A DNA stretch of 64,000 bases, taken from Marsupella aquatica (taxonomy: Eukaryota; Marchantiophyta). Under the pieces are notes generated by a model. The model made no database searches, was not told the origin of the DNA, and worked only from the letters and a program-made list of their open reading frames with translations. The stretch lies in contig OZ316894.1 in NCBI GenBank assembly GCA_973895155.1, positions 17,608,001 through 17,672,000 on the forward strand. The letters are read 5' to 3'. Shown piece by piece: positions 1 through 8,757 of this stretch (position 1 is its first letter; each line of letters starts with the position of its first letter). The position numbers were made by a program, and so were the translations under genes.

Positions 1-309
1 TGAAATTTGTGTCGAGTAAATTCGTGACCCATTTCCTGTAAAGAGAGTTCTTTAGTAAGAACTCTCTTTAACACTGGGCAAATCATATCAGGATCTTTCA
101 AGGCCTGGATGTGTCTCCACTCTATTAATTTCATGTCCTCATAAGGCAATTTGGCATCTCCGGACTTAGAGACTTTCTTCTTGCCCTTGTCTCCTTTTTG
201 ACCTTTGATCTCACACATCTCCCACTTGTCACAAATCTGCCTCACAAATGACCACACAGGATCTTGTCGGAATGCCAACTGAAATAGGTTATCATTGGCA
301 TTAAGAACC
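1..309 (-). pseudogene. Middle segment of a ParB/DNA-methyltransferase-type gene, running off the left edge
   Basis: Read on the minus strand from 309 to 1, the sequence is fully open for about 100 codons and continues beyond the window. It contains VLNANDNLFQLAFRQDP and, near the edge, KELSLQEMGHEFTRHKF. The frame continues directly from the minus-strand segment ending at 4980 once the 310-4984 insertion is removed (the junction codon becomes CTT, Leu). The last 50 bases are identical, in inverted orientation, to 7174-7223, where the plus-strand relative continues into a DNA methyltransferase. I infer that the methyltransferase half of this copy lies outside the window. The segment is Lys-rich in the middle (GDKGKKKVSKSGD) and has no recognisable catalytic motif of its own. 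It is called a pseudogene because its 5' part is interrupted and carries stops. Confidence 0.6.
305..309. repeat. Target-site duplication GAACC, left copy
   Basis: GAACC lies immediately before the TGTG terminus of the insertion and recurs at 4980-4984 immediately after the CACA terminus. Counting only one copy gives an uninterrupted reading frame in the host gene, which is the strongest support for these exact borders. Confidence 0.75.
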
Positions 310-685
310 TGTGATGCCTAGCCAGGAATCACTCGGCCAGTGAAGTGGGTAAAGCAGGAATGCACCCTAGAAACACCTTAGTATAGAGACAAAACAAGGA
401 AAATATAAACAATTAGGGGCGACTATGGAACCCAGGCCGAGGCTGGGGGTAAGGACGCTGGGGGTGAAAACTCAATTAGGGTTAGGGCGCGTTAAGCGTC
501 GGCGGCTAGGAAGGATCAACGGGAGGAAGGACCTGAAGAGGAGAGGGGTAAGGAGCGCTTGCAGGAGATGGTGGCTCATTTGTGAGCACGAACTAGGCAG
601 ACGACTACGGGAGGCCAACTACTGACAGCTGCTTAGGCAAGCACTCGGGGAGAGAGTAGATACCGACGATCGACCTAAGGAGGGT

Positions 686-3600
686 ATGAGCAACATCAAT
701 CAAGCAGCACATTTCTGGGGATGCCTGTTCGAACGGGCAATTGAGTACATCAAGACTTACGAGGACGAGGAATCAGAAAGGGCAGCTCAAGAACGGCAGG
801 AGCTCGCTCGATTGTGGGAGCTGCAGAAGACGGCTTTCTTAGGAGGCGAACTCATCAAGGACAAGTTCTTGTGGACTCCTACTTCCAATCAGCTCGACGA
901 TCTTCTGTTTTGCAAAGACAACGTTGTCGGCATCCGAGAGGCCATCAAGAACTGCAACGACATACACTGGGAATTGAAGGGTAGCACGGAAAGGTGGACC
1001 CAGGCAACGGTGCTAGGAGAAACCTCCACGGCAGCAGAGATGAAGAGGAAGGGAGCCGTCAACGATGAAGCCACCCCGGCAAAAAGAACGAGGTCGGCGG
1101 CACCAAAGAAGCCAACCGAGCAGCAGAGCAGGAGGCAGGGAGAAGCCGAAGAGGAGGAGGTTGATCCCATCAAGGCCATTCCAACCAGGGATGACACCTG
1201 GAAGGGCTGGGCGGCAACCCTACCGGTGGAGGTGCAACTACATTTTGCACGGGAGGAGGATGCATGCTTTACGGCCATGCAGACCAAGAAGTACCAAGGC
1301 TTCATGGCCGGATCCGGCTTAGAGGCCTTTGTAAGATTACCATGGCTAAAGCCGGAGGTACCGGAGTCAGACCTATTAGAATTCGTGGGGTCATGGGAAC
1401 CCGAGACCAATTGCACGAGGATATATGGGAAGGATTTCTATCTTACTCCCAAAGTGATTGCCGAAGTGTTTGGCTTGCCGATAGGCAATAAGACCAAAGT
1501 TGATACCGGGAAGACCTTGCCTGACAAGGAGTTCCGGTCGTTCCTCAGGCCATCAACGAAGAATGGCTTCTTCCGGAACACCTGCACCAACCCGCACATA
1601 GGAGAGATGATCGACTTCTTGCGAGTGACCATGCATTGTAACTTGTCAAGGGCAGAGATCGGCAAGGCACAGGTCTATCTGACAGAGAGGCCAGACCCAA
1701 GCCGGGACTACAACGGGTACCTCCTCAACCAATTGAAGAAAATCTTAAAGGAGGAGCAGCAGGTAATCGGCATGGGGAGCGTGTCGCGGCTTGGCTATCA
1801 CATGCCGTTGTTGTGCCGGTATGCCAGAGGTCAGACTTTTGCCCCAGTACTTCCCCTGCAGGTAAGGGCACCCGAGGAAGCTCCAGCACCGAGGCCGGTA
1901 GCAGAGAAGCCTCAAACACCTATTAGCCCTACGATCGAGCAGGTGTTTAGGCCAAGGAAGGAGGACTTGCCGATGCAGCAACCAGGCATGCAGAGTCTGC
2001 TGAAACTACTGGAGAAAGAAAAGAGATCGGCATCGGCAATGACAACGGCAACGGCAACAATGCAGGACACTACTCCTGAGGTAGGCCTACACCGGCTCAC
2101 AAGAGAAAACCCCTTTGCTGGAGACAAGGAGAGAATCAGGCCGGAATCCAAGCCAGGTGTTCGAATGTATGTGGGAGTCTCAAGCTCTGAATCTGAGGCT
2201 GAATTGCCTGAAGCTCCTACGGATGAAGAGGAGAGGGAGAAGCCGGAAGTCCAAGAAGTAGAGGAGGCAGTGGAGGACTGCAGCCATGATAACTCCGACT
2301 ATGGGTCGGACCATCACGTTCCAAGAGTAAGGACCTGTGGCCGGTTTGTCCCCACACTTCCAAGGGTAGTACGAGGGGACCCCAACCAGCAGAGTAGCCC
2401 TGAGTCTCCCCCACCAGATGTTGCTCCCCCGAGCTTTGACGGCATAAAACAGATGGCGCAGGAATTTCAGGAGCGAATCAGGCAGGAAGAGGAGGCAGCC
2501 CTGGCTAAAGAAAAGGATTTGCCAGGAGGAGATTGGCCGGAGGACATCAGGCGGCTAGCCGAAAAAGGAAGCAAACCTCTAGCCACGATTGAAGTGATCC
2601 GCAAGACGGCTTGGGAGCAGAGGCCGCGATGGGCGATGCCGATCACTTCTACTTACTCCACCTACGCTAAGAATAGAGCCATGGAGTATGGTGAGATGTG
2701 TGGGGAACTTGCGCTCGGCATCTTTGGAGAGGAGTTGGAGGTAGGACCCTTTTTCCATAGGGAGCAGTTGGAGAAGCACCAGTTAGAAGAAGCGGTGGCT
2801 TTAGAGAGAAGCAAGAAGGACGAGGTCATTCGGCGGCTTAGGAGGATGGAAGCCGAGATTGAAGATCTAAGGGCGGCCAAGAAAGCCCAAGATGAACTGC
2901 GGATTAAACGGCATGAGCTGAACATCATGCAGGGGCAGTTGGACACCGCGCAAGCTGATAATCAGAATATCAAGGATAAACTGACTCAAACGCAGGGAGA
3001 GTTGGCCGATATGATCAAAGAGAGGGAGAAGTGGAAGCAAGAGCTGAGGAATGCAGAGGAGGCCCACATAACAGCCAACAGCCGGGCCATGGCGAAGACC
3101 CAAAGAAAGGAATGGGCGTTGAAGGGGGAGCTTGAGAAAATCCGCGGAGCCCTTGAGCAGAAGGAGGCCGAGTTAGGAAAATCCTATCAAGGGATTATGG
3201 CGCTGCAGCAGGAGCTTGCGTCCCTGACGGCCAGCTTCAAGGCCGACCTAAGGGAGAAGGACGAGATGCTCGATCAGACTTACGCCAAGATGAATCAGAT
3301 GGAGTCTGTCATCATTGCAGAGCTCGACAAGGAGCTAAGAGCAAACCGGGAGGAGAGGGCTACCTTGAAGAAAGAACGGGAGGAAGCCCAGAAGGAACTA
3401 GAGGAGGCGCGCAAGGACCTGGATGAGACCCAGGAGGAGTTGGAGGAAATCACGAGGAAGATGGAGAACCTCCAGCGGCGGGCCGACAACCAAACAGAGC
3501 GGCTGAAGAAACAAGCCGCAGTATTTAAGTGCTTGTCTTCATCAGGCCCAACTCCAATTGGGGCAACCAAGTTACCAGGAGTGGTACTGGCCGAAGAAAA

Positions 3601-3916
3601 AGCCATGCCACCTGCACCAGTGCCGGAAGTAAGTGGGAAGGGGAAGGGACCAGCTGCCGAACCAGAAAAGAAGAAGAAGCGGAAACCTTCAGGGTCAAGG
3701 AGTAATACGACTCCACTAGCCGTGGTGACCAAGGAGGTAGACCCAGCACCAACCTCCGGCATGAACACGGCAATAGATCCCGCTATCACCAAGGGTGGGG
3801 AAGGTGCGGCCCAAGCCGAACTACTCAATCATGAGGCCGGTATCCCAGATCCGTCTCTTGAGCAAGCCGGGGAAACCGTAGCCGAGGCTGAGGCCGTAGC
3901 CGAGAATGATTCCTGA
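686..3916 (+). CDS. Transposon-encoded protein with plant-mobile-domain-like region and long coiled coil
   Basis: A single uninterrupted ORF of 1076 codons starting at an ATG and occupying most of the 4.67 kb insertion. Residues ~230-290 contain LLEFVGSWEPETN, then YLTPKVIAEVFGLPIG, which follows the pattern of the plant mobile domain found in plant transposable elements and in MAIN-like proteins. Residues ~110-165 are basic and acidic low complexity (KRTRSAAPKK, EAEEEEVDP). Residues ~690-960 are a long heptad-rich coiled coil rich in Glu, Lys, Leu and Gln. The tail is Pro/Ala-rich with a basic patch (KKKKRKPSGSR) that could be a nuclear localisation signal. No zinc knuckle, protease or catalytic motif is visible. 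A role in DNA or nucleoprotein binding for the element is inference. The intact length suggests recent activity or selection. Confidence 0.65.
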   Translation: MSNINQAAHFWGCLFERAIEYIKTYEDEESERAAQERQELARLWELQKTAFLGGELIKDKFLWTPTSNQLDDLLFCKDNVVGIREAIKNCNDIHWELKGSTERWTQATVLGETSTAAEMKRKGAVNDEATPAKRTRSAAPKKPTEQQSRRQGEAEEEEVDPIKAIPTRDDTWKGWAATLPVEVQLHFAREEDACFTAMQTKKYQGFMAGSGLEAFVRLPWLKPEVPESDLLEFVGSWEPETNCTRIYGKDFYLTPKVIAEVFGLPIGNKTKVDTGKTLPDKEFRSFLRPSTKNGFFRNTCTNPHIGEMIDFLRVTMHCNLSRAEIGKAQVYLTERPDPSRDYNGYLLNQLKKILKEEQQVIGMGSVSRLGYHMPLLCRYARGQTFAPVLPLQVRAPEEAPAPRPVAEKPQTPISPTIEQVFRPRKEDLPMQQPGMQSLLKLLEKEKRSASAMTTATATMQDTTPEVGLHRLTRENPFAGDKERIRPESKPGVRMYVGVSSSESEAELPEAPTDEEEREKPEVQEVEEAVEDCSHDNSDYGSDHHVPRVRTCGRFVPTLPRVVRGDPNQQSSPESPPPDVAPPSFDGIKQMAQEFQERIRQEEEAALAKEKDLPGGDWPEDIRRLAEKGSKPLATIEVIRKTAWEQRPRWAMPITSTYSTYAKNRAMEYGEMCGELALGIFGEELEVGPFFHREQLEKHQLEEAVALERSKKDEVIRRLRRMEAEIEDLRAAKKAQDELRIKRHELNIMQGQLDTAQADNQNIKDKLTQTQGELADMIKEREKWKQELRNAEEAHITANSRAMAKTQRKEWALKGELEKIRGALEQKEAELGKSYQGIMALQQELASLTASFKADLREKDEMLDQTYAKMNQMESVIIAELDKELRANREERATLKKEREEAQKELEEARKDLDETQEELEEITRKMENLQRRADNQTERLKKQAAVFKCLSSSGPTPIGATKLPGVVLAEEKAMPPAPVPEVSGKGKGPAAEPEKKKKRKPSGSRSNTTPLAVVTKEVDPAPTSGMNTAIDPAITKGGEGAAQAELLNHEAGIPDPSLEQAGETVAEAEAVAENDS

Positions 3917-4979
3917 GCCGATGCCGACGCCGATGGTGGACCCAGTTAGGCCGATGGAGAGTTGACTCAGTCAAGGGTAGGTAATCTGTCAGAAAATGAA
4001 CCTACGGCAGTGGCTGAGGAGGAAGCGTTGGGGGCGTCCATTGAGGATCCACCACCGGTGTCGTGACGGTGCAAGGGCGCCGTTCCTTTTAGGAAGGGCG
4101 GACGTGGAGGGAGGAGGCGTGAGTGGGCAGGGCGGGCGCTGATCTCCAAGTTTAGGATTAGGATCACGACCAGGAGCGGCCCTGACACATAGCTTAGTGG
4201 GATTGCGGTTCCACTGGTAGGAGCAACACTTGTGCTCCTGCCTTGCTGTACATAGGTAGATCCGGGCAAGTAGATTACTGTTAGGTAGATTAGGCTTACG
4301 CTGCAAAGAATTAGGCGGATCCACTACCAGGATAAGTACCTGGGCAGCGGGGAGCTCAGGGCCTCTTCTTTAGCAAGTTTTTAGTTGCACCAGCCGGGCT
4401 CGGATCAAGTAGTAAGAGAAGCTCTCGGTTAGTCATACAGTGACCCTTGTGTATATTCATGTTTCCTCATGCCTAAGAGCTGAATAGAGTTGGCCTCACG
4501 GCTTAGTTCATAGAGCTTGTGTATGAGATGTACTGTTTGTATGGCAAGTGCATGGTATGACTCAGTCAGAATGAGTCATTTTGCTATTTGTGTGTCGCAT
4601 TAACTTGTGTGAAGAGTGCCCACATCAACTAGAAGGAAGGAAAGTAAGCACGGGAGTGAGAGTTGGATGTGTCGAGCTGAGAGAGGTCTTAGCGGCTTAA
4701 CCAAGCCTATTGGGGATCATTCCAGTGGCGGAATCCAAACATACCTAACAAGACGGAGGGGAAGACGAGGGAAGGCCTAGATTAGGCCGGCTACGTATCT
4801 CATGACCCGATGAAGGATCTGTCTAGTATATGTGTGTAAAATGTTAATAGTAGTAGTAGAAGGTTAGCAGCGTCCCATGCCGCTAAGCCACGGAAACGGC
4901 CTCGCCAAGCGCGAAACCTGCGGGAATCGGCTGGAGCTGGGGGATTTCTTGGGTTTAGGGAGCCATGGGACGCACCACA
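3917..4979 (+). other. 3' non-coding part of the 4.67 kb insertion
   Basis: About 1 kb follows the long ORF with no credible coding region. A small inverted repeat ATGACTCA...TGAGTCAT lies at 4557-4579; TGACTCA is a bZIP/AP-1-type core, so it could be regulatory, but this is speculation. The short minus-strand frame across 4864-4979 is read-through of the interrupted host gene into the insertion and is not native to it. Confidence 0.4.
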
Positions 4980-4984
4980 GAACC
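4980..4984. repeat. Target-site duplication GAACC, right copy
   Basis: This is the partner of 305-309. On the minus strand it reads GGTTC, part of the Val-Leu codons of the interrupted gene. Confidence 0.75.
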
Positions 4985-6399
4985 TCAGCATCCTTTCGTA
5001 CACCCCAATCCTTGAGATTGATTTCAGTAGCACACTCTTTCTTGAAATCCTGGTTGGACAACAATCCATTCTCAACAAATCTCATGTGAATATAATTTAC
5101 TCTCTGGATTGTCGTCCGGATTGTCGTCATCTGTTGTCGAAATTCAGAATCAATATTGTGACTCCACGCCAGGTTTCTTGCCTCTTGCACACTCAATCCC
5201 GCAAATATCCAAGATTGCACTCTCCGAAATGCCTTGTTGTTAGGGAACTGAAGAGCAAGGTCTGCTTTGGCACAGGCTGAATGGTTGCCCCCAATCACAT
5301 AATAATGGTAATCAGCTTTCCTTGAAAAATCAAAGTCTTGCCTAGTAGCACACTCCTTCGGATCCACCAAGAGGACAAACGGAGCTGCAAGTGGACTGGC
5401 ACCTACAGTCTTCATACGCAAGGTCAATTGGGTCAAGAAATATGGTTGGATGTGTCGGACCTGGTAAATGGGCAAGCCCACAGCCTTCTCTCTCACTGGA
5501 GGGTAAAGTTGACCAATGTCAACGGTCACGGTCTCCTCTTGAACACCACATCTTCCCAGAATCTCCTCCTGGTACAATACCCGTGCATCCATTGACATTG
5601 ATTGAGCCTTTTGCTCCAAATGCGTTGGAATTTTCTCCAAAGTCTTCTTTTTTGACTTTGGAGCACTGGGCTCGGTAGGCTCAGGAGTCATAGCAGGTCA
5701 CTTCTTTGAAGAAATGCGAGTTCCAGTCGTACCTTGTGCCGACCCACCAGTCAAAGCCGTTCCCTAGGATGATCTGCCAACTTGAGATCCCCCTCCAGAT
5801 GCTGCTGCTTCCTGGGAGGTTGTAGGCGCTACCACGGTCAAAATATCATCGGGTAAAATGCTAGGCCTGGATCCAGAAGGAACACCGGAAGCCCCAGATT
5901 TGGGTGGATGACTTACCCCCTTCTCTGCCGACCTTTTCCGGAGAATCTCTCTTGATTTTCGGATTGCACTCTTTAAAGTGCTAGCGTGAAATTCAAACAC
6001 AAAACCGGAAATCTTTCCTGCGACGTCGTGGTAACGTTCCTCACTCGAAAGAGACTTGACAGTCTCAATGATGCTATCGATGTCCTCATCGAGATAGCAG
6101 GTGGCAGCCGTTCCAGAAAACCTCTCCACATCCATGACAATCAAAGTTGATGTTTCCTTCGTTGTGATCAACATGTTCACAACTTCGTCGCCCCGTCAAA
6201 ATACATCGATGCGGCCGTAATTTACCCACCTTAATGCCCCCGATGGAAGCCCCTCAAATACACACAGCATTAGGAAGGGCTTCTTCCATGTTTCCGTCCC
6301 TAAGGAAATCATCCAGGATGAGTTGTGGAAGTCCGTCAAAGGATGGCGCGAAAAGATGTCATCCACCAGCTCTTCTTGCGACATTGTCATGCTTTTGCC
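4980..6399 (-). pseudogene. ParB/sulfiredoxin-like N-terminal part of the interrupted gene
   Basis: One minus-strand frame runs from about 6390 to 4980 with in-frame stops at 6196-6198 (TGA), 5764-5766 (TAG) and 5698-5700 (TGA). The conceptual protein has a Lys/Pro/Ser-rich linker (around 5640-5800) followed by a region resembling the ParB/sulfiredoxin nucleotide-binding fold: PPVREKAVGLPIYQVRHI, then VIGGNHSACAKADL (~5300), close to the family GNHR-A signature but with Ser for Arg. In bacteria and phages ParB-like domains are often fused to DNA methyltransferases, which matches the methyltransferase in the relative at 7171-8458. Two of the three stops can be derived from CGA codons by C-to-T change. 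I read this as a decayed copy; short unrecognised introns around the stops are an alternative. Confidence 0.55.
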
Positions 6400-7065
6400 T
6401 GATCTTCAAACCTGAGAACATACCACAAAATCAGTCCACTTCAACCCCAATCTGCGAGACAAAGTGCCACAGAACCAAGGAATGTGCCAACAAATGGCTA
6501 AAGCCGTGTCCTTACGGATCTAACAATGCTCTCGGCCACCCCAGGACTCCTATCATGAATTCATGAAGGGAGTCTCCCTCTCGCTCTGACCTTCATGAAT
6601 TCATGAAGGGAGTCTCCTCTCTCTTTGCTTGTACACCTCGGTGATGCAGAAGGGTATTTAAAATAGTGTTCGGAGGGGGGGGGGTGACGTGAAGAAATCA
6701 CCCAGGGCCTAAATTACTACCTAAAACAGGGTCGAAATGAAGTGCGACCGCGACAACTCGCGACACGTCGCCGATGAGTGCTGAAAATGGCACGAAATTG
6801 GACAACGAGATTGTTTTTCACTCTTTTACAAAGGAAATCCAAATGACATTGAGTGAAAATGAATGGGCTGCCCCGTGTTCCTTGGTTATACATACTAATC
6901 ACGGATCAGGCGCGACTTAGTAAAATTAACCCCGAATCATGATAAATCAATGTTTTCGGGCCAATTATTCATGAATATTTTGGGATATTAACGGGAAAAA
7001 GCTTGCAAATTTCATGAATATTTGATATTTTTGAAGTTAAAAAGTCCCAACAATCCGTGAAAAAC
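6400..7065. other. Head-to-head spacer between the two ParB/methyltransferase-type copies
   Basis: No gene is seen. A direct repeat with core ATGAATTCATGAAGGGAG occurs at about 6552 and 6594 and contains the palindrome ATGAATTCAT. From about 6930 to 7130 the motif CATGAATA and relatives recur several times in AT-rich DNA. There is a G run at about 6676-6687. The spacer would contain the upstream regions of both divergently oriented copies. Confidence 0.4.
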
Positions 7066-7073
7066 TATAAATA
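7066..7073 (+). promoter_or_regulatory. TATA box TATAAATA upstream of the methyltransferase gene
   Basis: The context CTATAAATAGGC is a near-ideal plant TATA box. It lies about 105 bp before the ATG at 7171, which leaves room for a transcription start near 7100 and a ~70-nt leader. It suggests that the truncated plus-strand copy has acquired its own promoter. Confidence 0.5.
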
Positions 7074-7170
7074 GGCTCGTTTATTCATGACTCTTGGTCA
7101 TTATTTTGAGAAGATTTGTTAGATTTTACTGATTTTCTGAGTTTCTTGTCAATTTGCACTAGTTTTTCCA

Positions 7171-8458
7171 ATGGAACTCTCTTTACAGGAAATGGGTCAC
7201 GAATTTACTCGACACAAATTTCAGATGCAGGTGCAGAAGGCCTTCCTCACGTGTCTACACGAGGAGAGTTGGTCAGGTTGTAAAACCAAGTACCCTGAGC
7301 ATTGCACAGACAATGTGCTTAAGAATTTCGTACCTATTTTCCAGACATGGGTAAGATTCTGTCACCTTTCTTCGAATGATTGTTTGAATTCATTTAATAT
7401 TTGGAATCCTTGTTTCTAATTCTATAGTTCCTTTTTGTAGAAAGATACCACCTCCCGGAAAAAGAAGGGAGATGAGGAAGGCAAAGATCTCAAGTCATTC
7501 CCGGACAAATTCAATGCGCATATTGTGCAAGCCCAAAATTGGCTATCCATGAAGACTTCTAGTCGGCAAACCCAAGAGGGGGAACTTCATCCAAATTCGT
7601 TTGAGCATCCAGAGTTTGGTGATGTGCACTATGATATTTTTACTCATGATGCTCAGCGATTACATGAGGTGGTTCCGGGTCGGGCTTACACATTAGCTTT
7701 AGTGGATATTCCCTATGGGTTTGCATTGCCTGGATGTCTTCATGAAGACACTATTGGATGGGGAACTGAGGAGATCACAAAAATGGTCCAATCGTTCAAG
7801 GTGGCTACTACTGCAAAGTCAACTATTAGTTATTCATGATTTCATGAACCATGTTTCTAAGTTTAAATAACTCCTTGACTTTTTGTGACTTTTCAGGGTT
7901 AAGGATAATGTGAAGAATGCTGGCGGACCAAGATTGAACAACAACTTTGAGTGCTTTACAATTGGCTTTCACAGCCAGGATGGTAAACGGTCATTGGAGC
8001 ACTTCAATTTTGACACAAATGAATCAAGGAACAATGTGGTTGTATGCGCAGCTGTGACTAAGAAGCTAAAACACAACGGGGATAACAAGGCAGTGAATGT
8101 TTATCAGAAACCACGTGCATTGTTAGATTGGGAAGTGAGTCATTTTAGTCAGGTTGGAGACTGGGTTTTGGATATTTGTTCAGGATCAGGGACTGGGACA
8201 ACCTCCTCCTTGGCCATGGGGAGACATTGCGTTGCCATTGAGATTGACGAGCGACAGAGCAGTGTGTTGAAAGGGAGGATTCTTAACCTTGCAGATAACA
8301 TTGAAGAGGAAGACGGACAGGGGGAGATGGATGAGGAGAGTGAGGAAGACATTCCTCAGGCCGGAGAGGATAGCGTGGTTGACGATGCCACAATTGTTCC
8401 AGAATTGACGACAGGGACTTCCGGAACCGAGGAAGGGGAAGCGGTCCCTTTGGATTAG
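7171..8458 (+). CDS. Beta-class type DNA (N4-cytosine/N6-adenine) methyltransferase, spliced
   Basis: Exon 1 is 7171-7350 (donor TGG/GTAAG), exon 2 begins at 7441, and exon 3 ends at the stop at 8456-8458. The second intron lies between ~7800 and ~7906; its exact borders are unresolved because AAG/GTGGC and a weaker GTCAAC donor are both possible. The order of motifs is DIPYG (~residue 149, the DPPY-type catalytic loop) and then, near the C-terminus, DICSGSGTGTTSSLAMGR followed by AIEID, which is the AdoMet-binding motif. DPPY before the AdoMet loop is the beta-class order of bacterial DNA methylases. The tail is acidic. The first Pro of DPPY is replaced by Ile (DIPY). The start equals the point where homology to the interrupted minus-strand copy begins (GAA after ATG), so this is a 5'-truncated copy lacking the ParB-like region. 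Whether it is active, and on what DNA, is unknown. Confidence 0.65.
7174..7223 (+). repeat. 50-bp perfect inverted match to window positions 1-50
   Basis: The reverse complement of 1-50 is identical to 7174-7223, and both lie in the same reading frame of the methyltransferase-type gene. The match stops at 7174 on one side and at the window edge on the other, so the real inverted duplication is longer than can be seen here. Confidence 0.9.
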
Positions 8459-8757
8459 ACTAGATAAATAGAGGGACTCGTAGCATTTGAAACCACTTGG
8501 GCTTAAGTTGGGTTATATTTTGTAAAACTTTGAGTTTGACTTAAACTCTGATCGATGAGTTTGATTTTGATTACTTTTATAAAGTGCATATTTCAAGGTT
8601 TATACAATTGTGAGAATATCATATAAGATATGCTTAGATTTTGGTGGTAAAATTCTCTTGAGTCTAGTTTGGAAAATACATACCATTTTTTGGTGGTTTT
8701 TTGGTATACACTTTTTAATATCATGAAGATTTTGAAAAGAGAAATAAGGCTTTGGAC
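8459..8757. other. 3' flank of the methyltransferase gene
   Basis: AT-rich sequence with T-rich stretches; nothing else is recognised. It probably holds the 3' UTR of the methyltransferase gene and the junction with the transposase fragment. Confidence 0.35.

Larger units (their letters stand above)
310..4979 (+). mobile_element. 4.67 kb insertion with 5-bp target duplication and TGTG...CACA ends
   Basis: The insertion splits a minus-strand reading frame. It begins TGTGATGCC and ends GCACCACA, and is flanked on both sides by GAACC (305-309 and 4980-4984). Removing it with one GAACC restores the flanking frame exactly. The ends form a short imperfect inverted repeat (TGTGATGC against TGTGGTGC). 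TG...CA ends with a 5-bp duplication fit an LTR retrotransposon, but I see no direct terminal repeats of useful length. It could be a very long solo LTR, a non-autonomous retroelement or a DNA element of unknown superfamily. It carries one long ORF (686-3916) and no reverse transcriptase, integrase or transposase that I recognise. Confidence 0.75.

Noticed and set aside
425-625. 66-codon Arg-rich frame before the large ORF
   Set aside because: Composition-driven and with no family features; it ends before the large ORF start and could at most be leader sequence.
310-4979. Full LTR retrotransposon with two LTRs
   Set aside because: TG...CA ends and a 5-bp duplication fit, but the first and last few hundred bases are not direct repeats of each other, and no gag-pol motifs are present.
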